From assembly GCA_023230455.1 (NCBI GenBank), contig JALNXH010000003.1:1-64000 (forward strand): DNA of 64,000 nt. The letters run 5' to 3'. Source of the DNA: Rhodocyclaceae bacterium. GTDB lineage: Bacteria; Pseudomonadota; Gammaproteobacteria; Burkholderiales; Rhodocyclaceae. Both the position numbers and the translations under genes were made by a program. The notes under the pieces were generated by a model, which ran no database searches, was not told the origin of the DNA, and saw only the letters and a program-made list of their open reading frames with translations. Of the stretch, positions 34,806 to 43,157 are shown in pieces. Positions within the stretch are counted from its first letter, which is position 1, and each line of letters starts with the position of its first letter.

Positions 34806-35948
34806 ATGAATAAGGCATGGCGGACGGACGCAATCGCTGGTGGGCGCTGGGCATGCATGGTTGGCGCTATGGCGCTGGTGGTCGCAGCCTGTGCGCCGGT
34901 CAGCAAGGTCGCGGAAAAACGGGTGGAAGACAACCGTCTGGTCTATCCGGCACCGCCCGATGCGCCGCGGTTTGCGTATGAGCGAACCATCCACGGCAGC
35001 GCCGATGTCATTCCCGAGAAGGAGGAAAGTGCGCTGAAGCGTGCTTTGACCGGCGAGAGCGACAGTTCGGAAAGGCTTGGCAAACCCTACGCGGTGGCAA
35101 CCTACCGCGGCCGTATTTTCGTTTCCGATACGGCGAACCGTTTTATTCACGTCTTCGACGTCCCCCAGGGTACGTATACCCGGATCGGCGACAGCGATGG
35201 CGAAGGAAAACTAGTCAAACCCTTGGGACTCGACATCGATGCCGCCGGCACGCTTTATGTGGCTGATGCCACGGCGAAAACGATCGTCGTCTTCGACAAT
35301 GAAGGCAAATTTCTGCGCAAGATCGGCGGCAGCAAATATTTCGACCGCCTGACCAGCGTGACCGTCGACCCGAGCGGCGAGCGGGTGTATGTGGTCGATA
35401 TCGGTGGCGTACAGTCGGAAAACCACCGTGTGCGGGCGTTCGATGCGCGCAAGGGGGCGCACCTGTTCGACATCGGCAAGCGCGGTAGCGGTGCCGGCGA
35501 ATTGAACCTGCCGCGCGATCTGGCGATCGGCAAGGACGGCCAGCTGTATGTTGTTGACGGCGGCAACTTCCGCGTCCAAGTTTTTGATCGGGACGGCAAG
35601 TACCTGAAAAGCTTCGGCAATGTCGGCAAGCAGCCCGGCAGCTTCGCGCGGCCCAAGGAAGTCGCAACGGATCGCGACGGTAACGTTTATGTGGTCGATA
35701 CGGCCTTCGGCAATTTCCAGATATTCAATGCCGAAGGAGAACTCCTGATGTTTGTCGGCGACCGGGCGGAACAGGACAGGCCGGGCGGGTACATGCTGCC
35801 CTCCGGGATCAGCATCGACGAAGACGGGCGCATTTATTTTGTCGATCAATGGTTTCGCAAGATCGATATCTTCCGGCCCTATGCGTTGAAGGCCAGTGAC
35901 GGATACCTTGTATATCGGCCAAAAACACCGAAGCCGGTGGCCCAATAG
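34806..35948 (+). CDS. NHL-type beta-propeller lipoprotein (1)
   Basis: 380 residues. Start 34806 has AAAGGAG 7-8 nt upstream and yields a lipoprotein signal with lipobox VAAC near residue 34. The rest is about six NHL-like blades: repeated LY/I-V-D/S-D-TAN-R-V-F segments such as GRIFVSDTANRFIHVFD, GTLYVADATAKTIVVFD and GQLYVVDGGNFRVQVFDRDG. Such propellers are docking scaffolds; no catalytic signature is seen. It lies between two tetraheme cytochromes in the same direction. A beta-propeller (OscD) is recalled as a nanowire companion in Geobacter, making this a candidate cytochrome-assembly partner. Confidence 0.88.
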   Translation: MNKAWRTDAIAGGRWACMVGAMALVVAACAPVSKVAEKRVEDNRLVYPAPPDAPRFAYERTIHGSADVIPEKEESALKRALTGESDSSERLGKPYAVATYRGRIFVSDTANRFIHVFDVPQGTYTRIGDSDGEGKLVKPLGLDIDAAGTLYVADATAKTIVVFDNEGKFLRKIGGSKYFDRLTSVTVDPSGERVYVVDIGGVQSENHRVRAFDARKGAHLFDIGKRGSGAGELNLPRDLAIGKDGQLYVVDGGNFRVQVFDRDGKYLKSFGNVGKQPGSFARPKEVATDRDGNVYVVDTAFGNFQIFNAEGELLMFVGDRAEQDRPGGYMLPSGISIDEDGRIYFVDQWFRKIDIFRPYALKASDGYLVYRPKTPKPVAQ

Positions 35949-35972
35949 AGCTTGCAGCCAAACCGTTTCGGT

Positions 35973-36000
35973 CAGCCCGGTCGCCGCCGGGCTGGCTTTG
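35973..36000 (+). terminator. Probable rho-independent terminator after the propeller gene
   Basis: CAGCCCGG (35973-35980) and CCGGGCTG (35987-35994) form an 8-bp GC-rich stem with a 6-nt loop, followed by GCTTTG. It lies 25 bp after the stop codon. The U-run is short, so termination may be partial. Confidence 0.55.
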
Positions 36001-36034
36001 TCCGCATTCGGGGTGAAATCGACAGGTGCGGATT

Positions 36035-36048
36035 TTTCTTAATCAAGC
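36035..36048 (+). repeat. Shared upstream element TTTCTTAATCAAGC (copy 1)
   Basis: This 14-nt word occurs here, 187 bp before the tetraheme gene at 36235, and again at 38334-38347 upstream of the barrel gene. TTTCTTAAT also occurs at 33774-33782 before the tetraheme gene at 33863. Shared words in front of three electron-transfer transcription units suggest a common promoter or activator site. Confidence 0.4.
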
Positions 36049-36234
36049 CGGTTATTCCATTTTTTGGGAAGCGGGTGTTGTCGATTCCGGGAATAAAGCG
36101 ACCGAAACAGGGCGATTTGCCGATCTCCACATGTGGTTTCGGGTTGATACAGCGGGATGTGCAGGCAAATCATGAAATGGCATGCTATCTGCTTTATGCT
36201 TACCGTGAGACATTTTCGAGAGAGGGAGTAAATC

Positions 36235-37071
36235 ATGTATGCGCACTTGAAAATAAAACGGATGGGCGGTCGTGTATTGCTCTGGGTTGGCGCCTTGGCG
36301 GCATCGGCAGTCTTTTCAGGCTCGGCTCTGGCAGCCAGCCCCAACGCCATTTCGACCACGAAGCACAACCTCTCGTCGAGCGGCACGGGCAGCAACCATG
36401 CGGGCGCCGACGGTACCGACCAGATTTGCGTGTTTTGCCATACGCCTCACGGGGCGGAAAATTCCAGAGGGCCGCTGTGGAACAAGGCAGCGGGTGGCCC
36501 TTTTACCACTTACTCGGGCTTGCTGAGTGGCAATACGGTGGCGGCAGTTGGCTCAGTGTCCCTGGCCTGCCTGTCCTGTCATGACGGAAGTCAGGCGATG
36601 GATAATATGATCAATGCGCCTGGACCTGGCATGACGTGGGGCGGGGCCGGCTCGAGCGCTGTGGGTACTGCCGGTACGGGGGTTTTTACTACCGACGGAA
36701 AAATTTCGGGGGCGGCTAATCTGGGCGGCGACCTGTCGAATGACCATCCGATCGGCGTTGCCTACGGCGGCATTGCGGATACCGACGGTGACGATTGGAA
36801 GGGATACAAGTCGGCGGCTATGGGCGGCGGGACGGCGTACTGGGTCGATACTGCAACGGATGGTGGTGCGGGTGCGCGCGGACGGCGCGACATTCAGTTG
36901 TACGCACCTCGTGATGGCATTACCGGCCCGATGGTGGAATGCGGTAGCTGCCACGATCCCCATATTGCAAAGAGCGGCAATGCGCCGGACGGCAAGGGCG
37001 ATGCCTCGTTGAATTTCATGCGGGTGTCTACTGCGGGTTCTGCAATTTGCCTGTCGTGCCACATCAAATAA
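36235..37071 (+). CDS. Tetraheme c-type cytochrome (filament/OmcE-like candidate)
   Basis: 278 residues; GAGGGAG stands 6-8 nt before ATG. A signal peptide ends at SGSALA. Heme sites: CVFCH at 65, CLSCH at 112, CGSCH at 236 and CLSCH at 272, with the protein ending IK two residues later. It shares TTKHNLSSSGTG, CVFCHTPHGAEN, NDHPIG and CHDPH with the N-terminal part of the undecaheme protein at 46080, and the same plan with the tetraheme at 33863. Gly/Ala/Thr-rich loops suggest an extracellular or surface location. It is a single-gene unit bounded by a strong terminator at 37088-37123 and could be the most abundant cytochrome of the locus. Confidence 0.9.
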   Translation: MYAHLKIKRMGGRVLLWVGALAASAVFSGSALAASPNAISTTKHNLSSSGTGSNHAGADGTDQICVFCHTPHGAENSRGPLWNKAAGGPFTTYSGLLSGNTVAAVGSVSLACLSCHDGSQAMDNMINAPGPGMTWGGAGSSAVGTAGTGVFTTDGKISGAANLGGDLSNDHPIGVAYGGIADTDGDDWKGYKSAAMGGGTAYWVDTATDGGAGARGRRDIQLYAPRDGITGPMVECGSCHDPHIAKSGNAPDGKGDASLNFMRVSTAGSAICLSCHIK

Positions 37072-37087
37072 GCAGTTGATCGTTTGT

Positions 37088-37123
37088 CAAAACGGGCCAG
37101 ATGCATGCATCTGGCCCGTTTTG
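37088..37123. terminator. Strong palindromic terminator after the tetraheme gene
   Basis: A perfect 36-bp palindrome: 16-bp stem (core ACGGGCCAGATGC and complement) closed by 4 nt, flanked by AAAA on the left and TTTT on the right. It starts 17 bp after the cytochrome stop and would terminate transcription in both directions. Confidence 0.8.
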
Positions 37124-37163
37124 CTGTTGAGCCGCTATTTCCACTTGCCAGTAGGGTTCCGTG

Positions 37164-38144
37164 ATGAAGATAAAGATCTACGCGCTGCTCATTCTCGCCG
37201 GCCTGTTCTGCCACCGCGGCGCCGTCGCTGCCGACTCATCTTCTGTAGAGGCGGTCGAGCCCTTGTATGCGCTGGTTAATGGCAAACCCATTACGCAGAA
37301 GGGGTTCGACGAGGCGTATGTCGCCCATGTGCGACAGAAGTATTACCACGGGCAGATTCCCGAAAACAGGCTACAGGAGGCAAAAAAGGAAGTCGGGGAT
37401 CGTCTGGTTAACCGGATTCTCCTGTTGGAGGAAGCGGCGAAGCGCGGCCTGACGGTTGACGAGGAGCAGATTGCGAAAAAAATCGCCGACTATGAGGCCC
37501 GCTATGTTTCAAGCGAGATGTGGCAGAAAAATCGCGAGCGCTTGCTGCCGGGCTTGAAGCAGCAGTTGTCGGAGCAGCAGCTCGTAGATCAGATCGAAAA
37601 AATCGGCCGCGCTTTCCCCGAGCCGTCCGCCGAGACGGTGAAAGCCTATTACGAGAGCCATCTCGAACTGTTTGTCGAGCCGGAAAAGACCCGTCTGCAC
37701 ACGATCCTGCTGCGCGTCGACCCTTCGGCACCCAAGGCCGCATGGGATGCGGCGCGGGAGGAGGCGCAACGAATTCTCGATCAGGTCGGCAAAGGGACGG
37801 CCTTCGAAGAATTGGCCCGGTTGCATTCCAACGATCACAGCGCCGAAAGCGGTGGCGATATGGGGTACGTTCATCGCGGCATGATTCCCGAACAGGTTCA
37901 GCAGCAGATCGACAACCATCCTCTGGGAACGGTCACCAAGCCCATCGACGTATTGGAGGGGGTTGCGGTCTTTCGGCTCGACGAGCGTATTGCCGCTAAA
38001 CAGATGTCGTTTGCCGAGGTTGCCGGGCGTGCCCGCGACCTGTTCGTGCGCGAAGAGGCTCGCCGGGTCTGGGATGCCTTCATGTCCGACTTGCGGGCGC
38101 GGGCTACCCTCCAGTTTTTCGAGCCCGCCCCGGCTGCAAACTGA
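37164..38144 (+). CDS. Periplasmic parvulin-type peptidyl-prolyl isomerase
   Basis: 326 residues. A signal peptide (KIYALLILAGLFCHRGAVAA) precedes a SurA/PpiD-like helical N-terminal chaperone domain (about 35-170: LVNGKPITQKGFDEAYVAHV) and a PpiC rotamase domain (about 175-270) with RLHTILLRVDP and ESGGDMGYVHRGMIPEQV. It should help fold exported proteins. The location inside a multiheme cytochrome cluster suggests a dedicated client, as recalled for the prolyl-isomerase chaperone OscH of the Geobacter OmcS nanowire genes. ATG 37164 follows an in-frame GTG by one codon; AGGG lies upstream. Confidence 0.9.
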   Translation: MKIKIYALLILAGLFCHRGAVAADSSSVEAVEPLYALVNGKPITQKGFDEAYVAHVRQKYYHGQIPENRLQEAKKEVGDRLVNRILLLEEAAKRGLTVDEEQIAKKIADYEARYVSSEMWQKNRERLLPGLKQQLSEQQLVDQIEKIGRAFPEPSAETVKAYYESHLELFVEPEKTRLHTILLRVDPSAPKAAWDAAREEAQRILDQVGKGTAFEELARLHSNDHSAESGGDMGYVHRGMIPEQVQQQIDNHPLGTVTKPIDVLEGVAVFRLDERIAAKQMSFAEVAGRARDLFVREEARRVWDAFMSDLRARATLQFFEPAPAAN

Positions 38145-38628
38145 CGGGGCACATACCCGGGCGTCCGCGGCTCGTTTGGGAGCCCGTTTCGTAGCGACCG
38201 AGCGCCCGGAGCCGAACGTCCCATTCCGCAGGAGTTTCCTGCATCGCCTGGCCGACAGCGGAAATCCGCAACCATCGGGTTTTTGCTGTCGGCCCGTTTG
38301 CATGGAGTGGCGGCTTTTGGGGTTTGTTCGGGGTTTCTTAATCAAGCGCCTGTATGAAAATAACTATTCCTTTGATCTGGCGGCTGTTTGATGAATGCAC
38401 TGGATTACCCCGATACTGCGGCTAGCTGTGTACGAGCGTCTTGGGACGTCGCGTGAGGGGCATGAAAAACTCCGGGTTTGCGAACCGGTGATGGCGCGGC
38501 TCCCGCGACTGAAAGTGGGGGCGATTCTGGTTTCTCGACCGCTGCGATTTCCGCTTTCGCGGAAATAATGTGGAGTGGTTTGGTTGGTCTCGGCGACTCG
38601 AACTTTCGGTATACGGCCGGCTACCGGC
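38145..38628. other. 484-bp non-coding region with hairpins upstream of the barrel gene
   Basis: No credible gene. It holds a 9-bp inverted repeat (GCCGACAGC 38251-38259, GCTGTCGGC 38285-38293), possibly the 3' end of the isomerase transcript; the shared element at 38334-38347; and a perfect 8-bp hairpin ATTTCCGC-TTTC-GCGGAAAT at 38547-38566, 62 bp before the barrel start. I looked for a GEMM-type c-di-GMP/cGAMP riboswitch here and did not recognise the conserved core. Confidence 0.45.
38334..38347 (+). repeat. Shared upstream element TTTCTTAATCAAGC (copy 2)
   Basis: Exact 14-nt copy of the element at 36035-36048. It is preceded by TTCGGGG, a word also found about 27 bp before copy 1. It lies 281 bp upstream of the barrel gene start at 38629. 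See copy 1 for the interpretation. Confidence 0.4.
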
Positions 38629-40791
38629 ATGTCCGCCGGCGCACGCAGTTGTCTGTTGACCGCGGTTTGCCTTCTCTACGCGGCCGCAGGCTGGGCCCAA
38701 GGACGTAAGGGAGGCCGGCCCGAGCCCACCGTTTCCCTGCTGGCAGCGGAACTTAAACTCTCTTTGCGGCTTCGCGCGCCATCCAAAGCGCGGGCTATTG
38801 CGCGCCAGCGTGGCCCCGGCTATCCCGCCCTCCGGCTGGAACTCGCTCTCGATTCTGGTCCTGTAACACCGGTGGAAACGACCTCCCGTCAGAGTCGGGC
38901 GTCGTCGTCCGCCGTTGCGTCTGTTACCGCGGCGCCGATGTCCATCGACGAGCCGGAGCAGCCAACGCCTTTCGAGGCCGTAAAGCCGGGGCCTTCGACG
39001 CTCGGCGTGGCGGCGGCTTCGTCTTCAGGGGACCGCCTGCCGGATTTTTCGCTCATCGACGGGTGGGCGATGCCGCCGATCCGTTGGGGTGGAAATACGT
39101 CGAGCTTGTACAACTGGACTCACAATTCCGAGGGGCCGGAGACGTTCCAGAATACCGACATCCTCAATCTGCGTGCCGCGAGCTACATTTATCAACCGTG
39201 GTATGCGCAGGTTTCGGGCGATGTCGGGCTGGTGATGGGCGATACCACAATAAAAGGGCAGGGCCTCAGCCAGCACTCGCGCTCGACGACCATGAATTAC
39301 GGCGGCAATCTGAGCCTGTTTCCGCAGAGCCGTTTTCCGTTTGCAGCCTACGTGCAGCAGAGCGATAGCCGTGCGCACATGAGCAATACCGGTACCCATT
39401 ACACGTCGTCGCGTTTCGGCCTCCGGCAAAACTATCGTCCGGAAGCCGGTGCAGCGAGCTATGCCGGAAGTTACGATCGCAGCGACGTCGTCAGCGGGAC
39501 TCAGCGCAGCGTCGTGGATATGTTCGTGGGAACCTACGCCGAGACGATCGGCGATCATCGCGTTGGCTTGAACGGCCAATATTCGAAAACGATGGGCGAT
39601 GCCGGCGGGCAGGGATCGGAATTGTTCAACGTGAATGCAACCCACAGCTGGAGCGAGGATCGGACGTTGAACGTATCGTCGGCGGCCAACTTTATGAACA
39701 ACCGGCTCCGTACGTTCTCGAGAAGTGGCCTGGTCGATAACGACACCCAGCTGATTCAACTGAACAACTCGTTTTCGTGGTTGCCCGACGAGGATCTGCC
39801 GATCACCGTCAACGGCGGCGGCAATCTCCTGAGCCTGAGCAATTCGACGGCGGAGGCCGATACGCACCTGACCAACTTGCAGGGCTATCTCAATGCGAGT
39901 TATCGCGTGTGGGACAATCTATATGCGACGGCGGCCGCGACGGCATCGAGGATTTACAGCGACGGATTCAGCTTGTTCGGAACAACGCAAAGTGCAGGGC
40001 TCTCATATACGGGAATGTCTCTCGTTTTTGGAGAATATTCTTATAACTGGGGCGGGGGCGCCTCGGGCAACAACCAATTCGTTTCCTCTGGAACGGCGAG
40101 TCGCAGTGTTTCCGCGCAGGCGCAGCATTCGTTGACCCGTCGCGTCATGTTGAGCGAGACGAGTACCTTTCTGGTTAACGTCGGGCAGTCGGTTTCGGTG
40201 AGCGATGGGGTTCAGGTCGGGCAAAACAAAACGTTCACCCATTCGGGTGGCGCAACATGGAGCCAGATGCTGGGCGGTGGATCGGTGGGCTCGCTGTCGG
40301 CAACGGCGTCGGATACCGTGGTAGCCGGGGATTACGCGAGTCACTACCGCAACATTTCGATAAACGGCAATATCCAGAAACCATTGACCGGCCGCTCAAC
40401 GCTGACCGCCAGCACCAACTTCGTACTCAGTCAGCAGCTGAAAGTGCCTGAAACCAGCCGAACAAGCGTGTTCGGGGCATCGGATAACCTGGATGGGAGT
40501 CGCACCTTGAGCGGGTCCGGCATGGTGACCTACAGCCAGCGGAGCCCTTTTGACGTGCAAAACCTTTTATATTCCGCAAGTCTCATGGTTAACATGACCG
40601 AAACCAACTTGCGCGTGGTGAGCGGCGATCCGAATTCACTCCCCTGGCAAACCGGGACGGTGTTCCAGCAGAATCTCGATTATCGGGTTGGGCGCCTCAA
40701 TTTTCGAGGTACGGCCGCCGTGTCGAGACAGAATGGCAAGGAAAATGCTTCAGTGTTTTTCATGATGAACCGCGATTTTGGCGGGTTGTAA
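38629..40791 (+). CDS. Large outer-membrane beta-barrel, candidate cytochrome conduit/secretion channel
   Basis: 720 residues. ATG 38629 gives a signal peptide (CLLTAVCLLYAAAGWAQ); a GTG at 38575 would add 18 residues. After a low-complexity Pro/Ser/Ala linker (about 30-140), the remainder is alternating amphipathic strands such as YAQVSGDVGLVMGDTTIKG and TASTNFVLSQQLKVPE. The end FFMMNRDFGGL has no terminal aromatic, though Phe lies four residues before the end. I do not recognise a named family; it lacks the N-terminal CXXC of MtrB. Position after the prolyl isomerase and before five cytochromes suggests a channel for cytochrome export or trans-outer-membrane electron transfer. Confidence 0.7.
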   Translation: MSAGARSCLLTAVCLLYAAAGWAQGRKGGRPEPTVSLLAAELKLSLRLRAPSKARAIARQRGPGYPALRLELALDSGPVTPVETTSRQSRASSSAVASVTAAPMSIDEPEQPTPFEAVKPGPSTLGVAAASSSGDRLPDFSLIDGWAMPPIRWGGNTSSLYNWTHNSEGPETFQNTDILNLRAASYIYQPWYAQVSGDVGLVMGDTTIKGQGLSQHSRSTTMNYGGNLSLFPQSRFPFAAYVQQSDSRAHMSNTGTHYTSSRFGLRQNYRPEAGAASYAGSYDRSDVVSGTQRSVVDMFVGTYAETIGDHRVGLNGQYSKTMGDAGGQGSELFNVNATHSWSEDRTLNVSSAANFMNNRLRTFSRSGLVDNDTQLIQLNNSFSWLPDEDLPITVNGGGNLLSLSNSTAEADTHLTNLQGYLNASYRVWDNLYATAAATASRIYSDGFSLFGTTQSAGLSYTGMSLVFGEYSYNWGGGASGNNQFVSSGTASRSVSAQAQHSLTRRVMLSETSTFLVNVGQSVSVSDGVQVGQNKTFTHSGGATWSQMLGGGSVGSLSATASDTVVAGDYASHYRNISINGNIQKPLTGRSTLTASTNFVLSQQLKVPETSRTSVFGASDNLDGSRTLSGSGMVTYSQRSPFDVQNLLYSASLMVNMTETNLRVVSGDPNSLPWQTGTVFQQNLDYRVGRLNFRGTAAVSRQNGKENASVFFMMNRDFGGL

Positions 40792-40839
40792 ATTGCCCCG
40801 TTCCCCCGAGGACGATGGAGTCGACTTCATAGGTCTGGA

Positions 40840-41265
40840 ATGATGACAGTACAAATACGAAAAAAAATCGGCGTTCTGCTCGCCGGCATGGCGGCGGTGC
40901 TTGCCATCCTCTTTGTCGACATGCCTGATGCCCATGCGGAGTACGGCGATGTCGTGATCAACAACTACTCCGACGTGGCAGGCATGCGCCCGGTCGTCTT
41001 CCCGCATTGGTTCCATCGCATCCGCTTCCGCTGCAAAGTCTGCCACGCCGACCTCGGATTCAAGTTCCAGGCGGGCGGCAACGAAATCAACATGGTCAAG
41101 ATCATCGACGGCCAATTCTGTGGCGCATGCCACAACGGCGAAATCGCCTGGTCGCCGGAAAACTGCAACCTGTGCCACTCCGGTAAGCCGGGAACCAAGA
41201 CGCAAGTGCATGAAAGCACGATCCAGAAACTTGCGCAGCCGGCTGGCGCCCCTGCGAAGAAATAA
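40840..41265 (+). CDS. Triheme c7-type cytochrome (type A)
   Basis: 141 residues with a signal peptide ending DAHA. Three heme sites: CKVCH at 65, CGACH at 94 and CNLCH at 109, with His residues HWFH (56-59) as likely axial ligands, the layout of the c3/c7 triheme fold. It is highly similar to the protein at 43733: both contain PHWFHRIRF, an E/D-LGFK segment, FCGACHN, IAW and LCHSGKPG. Small soluble periplasmic electron carriers of this type connect inner-membrane donors with outer-membrane conduits. It is followed 12 bp later by the type B fusion protein. Confidence 0.9.
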   Translation: MMTVQIRKKIGVLLAGMAAVLAILFVDMPDAHAEYGDVVINNYSDVAGMRPVVFPHWFHRIRFRCKVCHADLGFKFQAGGNEINMVKIIDGQFCGACHNGEIAWSPENCNLCHSGKPGTKTQVHESTIQKLAQPAGAPAKK

Positions 41266-41277
41266 GGAGAGGCCGAC

Positions 41278-42240
41278 ATGAAACTTCGTAACCTGTTTGT
41301 ACTGCTCGGACTTTCCGTCTTCTCCGTCTCGCCGACCTTGGCGCAACAATCGGGCAAGGACCTTTACACCAAGACCTGCGCCGTCTGCCACGCGACAGGT
41401 ATTGCCGGCGCGCCCAAATACGGCAATGCCGCAGACTGGGGGCCGCGGATTGCGGGCGGTATGGCGCGGCTGTATACCAGCGCCCTGAAGGGAACGCCCA
41501 AAGGTATGCCAGCCAAGGGCGGGAATCCCGCGCTTCCCGATGCAACGGTGAAGAGCGCTGTCGATTACATGGTTGCTGCCGTCAAGGTGGCGGCGAAGCC
41601 CGATGATTCGGTCGCCAAACCTGCCGAGGCAAAGGCCGAACAGAAACCTGCGGAAACGATTCAATCGTCGCCGGCGGTGAGCGCCGCCCCGGTGGCGGCT
41701 GCCCCGGCTTCGGTAAGCGATGTCAATGCATTTAACCGGCTGCTCAAACCGGCCAGCAAGCGCAATTTGCCCCCAGCGGAAGACGGCATCCACGATGCAG
41801 CAAACGACGGCACGCATGCGCTTATGCCGCCGCTTACGGCCTTCGGCAGCTTGCCAAAGAGTTTCGCCGGGAACCGTGTGAATTGGGTTGAGGCAATTCA
41901 GAGCCGCAAGATCAATCCGCGTTACGATCGCAACGATCCGAACGCACAGCCGGTGATCATGGATCTCAACATCGTGCGCGAGGTGAAGGGCTACATGCCG
42001 GACGTGGTCTATCCGCACAAGCAGCACACGGAATGGCTTGATTGCTCGAATTGCCACCCGGCCATCTTCGTTCCGCAAAAAGGCGCCAACGCCATCAGCA
42101 TGGCGGCCATTCTGATGGGCGAGAAGTGCGGCGTCTGCCACGGCAAGGTCGCTTTCCCCGTGTCGGAATGCAGGCTGTGCCACTCAAAGAAGAAAGACGT
42201 CCCCCGGCCTGCGCAGGCGGCACTGGATGCCGCCAAATAG
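41278..42240 (+). CDS. Fusion: monoheme class I cytochrome + triheme c7-type domain (type B)
   Basis: 320 residues. AAGGAGAGG precedes the ATG. After the signal peptide there is a c5-like monoheme domain (CAVCH at 34, distal Met in PKGMPAKGG near 74-81, about residues 22-102), then an Ala/Pro/Lys linker (about 105-145), then a triheme domain with CSNCH at 256, CGVCH at 284 and CRLCH at 298. The second part matches the protein at 43158 (PHK-HTEWLDCSNCH, GMP/GYMP, CHGKVAFP-like). Joining a His/Met heme with three bis-His hemes makes a tetraheme wire that could bridge two potentials in the periplasm. Confidence 0.9.
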   Translation: MKLRNLFVLLGLSVFSVSPTLAQQSGKDLYTKTCAVCHATGIAGAPKYGNAADWGPRIAGGMARLYTSALKGTPKGMPAKGGNPALPDATVKSAVDYMVAAVKVAAKPDDSVAKPAEAKAEQKPAETIQSSPAVSAAPVAAAPASVSDVNAFNRLLKPASKRNLPPAEDGIHDAANDGTHALMPPLTAFGSLPKSFAGNRVNWVEAIQSRKINPRYDRNDPNAQPVIMDLNIVREVKGYMPDVVYPHKQHTEWLDCSNCHPAIFVPQKGANAISMAAILMGEKCGVCHGKVAFPVSECRLCHSKKKDVPRPAQAALDAAK

Positions 42241-42262
42241 TGCGGATACAAGGATGATCGCC

Positions 42263-43156
42263 ATGAAAATGAAGTACATGTTTTTTGTCGCCACGCTGGC
42301 GACCGGTACCGTCTGTGCGCAGATGCAGGAGGCGGGGCAGCCCGTCGGCAGCGCCGCCACCCGCTTGCAGGCGACCCAGGAAGACCCTGAGTCCCTGAAG
42401 CTCAACATGGAATCTGTCGGCAAATTGCTGGAGACCTCGTCCGCCGCGCGACAGATCGATTCGAGCAACGTGCCGGAGGCGGTTGACGGTCGGCAAAAGG
42501 CGCGGGCGACCTACCAGGCGGCCCGCGACGCGCTGGCGGCGGGAGACCTGCAAAAGGCTGCGCAGTTATTGACCGAAACCCGTACATTGTTCTTCGCTGC
42601 CGTGCGCAAAGCCGCTCCCCAGGAAGTTACGACGAAGAAGCAGGAGAACGACTACAAGGCGCGGCTGGAGAGTGTCAATGCGCTGCTCGGCGCCTACAAG
42701 CGGGTCGCCAGCGAAAAGAGCGCCAAGGGGGTCGGGGAAACCACCGGCCAGATCGAGAAAGGCCTCGCGGCGGCGGCCAAGCTTGCGGAGGCGGGGAATT
42801 TTCTCGAAGGCCGTGCAGAACTGGATCGCGTTTATCTTGTGGCGAAGGCAAGCATCAGTGGCCTGCGCAGCGGCGATACACTGGTCCGGTCGCTGAACTT
42901 CGCCAACAAGGAAGAGGAATACCACTACGAAATCGACCGGAACAATACGCACCAGATGCTGATCGAAGTATTGGTAGCCGAAAAGCGTGCCGATACGATG
43001 GTGCAGAACTATCTTGCCAAGGCCAAGGATTTGCGTGCGCAGGCCGAGGCTGCCGCCAAGAGCAAAGACTATACGACTGGGGTAAAGCTACTTGAAGAAT
43101 CGACTGCGGAGCTGGTACGTGCGATTCGCGGGGCGGGTATTTACATTCCGGGCTGA
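42263..43156 (+). CDS. Exported helical protein of unknown function
   Basis: 297 residues from ATG 42263 (AAGGATG 6-9 nt upstream; other in-frame ATGs lie at 42254 and 42269). A signal peptide is followed by an almost entirely helical, Ala/Glu/Lys-rich protein with no cysteine in the mature part and so no heme. Segments such as ARDALAAGDLQKAAQLLTET and AAKLAEAGNFLEGRAELDRV resemble TPR-like or YfdX-like helix pairs; family assignment is uncertain. It sits at the centre of a mirror-image set of cytochromes (A-B-x-B-A), suggesting a scaffold or chaperone for them. Confidence 0.7.
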   Translation: MKMKYMFFVATLATGTVCAQMQEAGQPVGSAATRLQATQEDPESLKLNMESVGKLLETSSAARQIDSSNVPEAVDGRQKARATYQAARDALAAGDLQKAAQLLTETRTLFFAAVRKAAPQEVTTKKQENDYKARLESVNALLGAYKRVASEKSAKGVGETTGQIEKGLAAAAKLAEAGNFLEGRAELDRVYLVAKASISGLRSGDTLVRSLNFANKEEEYHYEIDRNNTHQMLIEVLVAEKRADTMVQNYLAKAKDLRAQAEAAAKSKDYTTGVKLLEESTAELVRAIRGAGIYIPG

Positions 43157-43157
43157 G

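Noticed and set aside
38145..38628. Possible GEMM (c-di-GMP or cGAMP) riboswitch before the barrel gene
   Set aside because: Such elements control some cytochrome genes in Geobacter, but the conserved core sequence was not found; only simple hairpins are present.
38629..40791. Assignment of the barrel as MtrB/PioB-type conduit protein
   Set aside because: No N-terminal CXXC, no MtrA-type decaheme gene next to it, and no recognisable MtrB motifs; left as an unassigned barrel.
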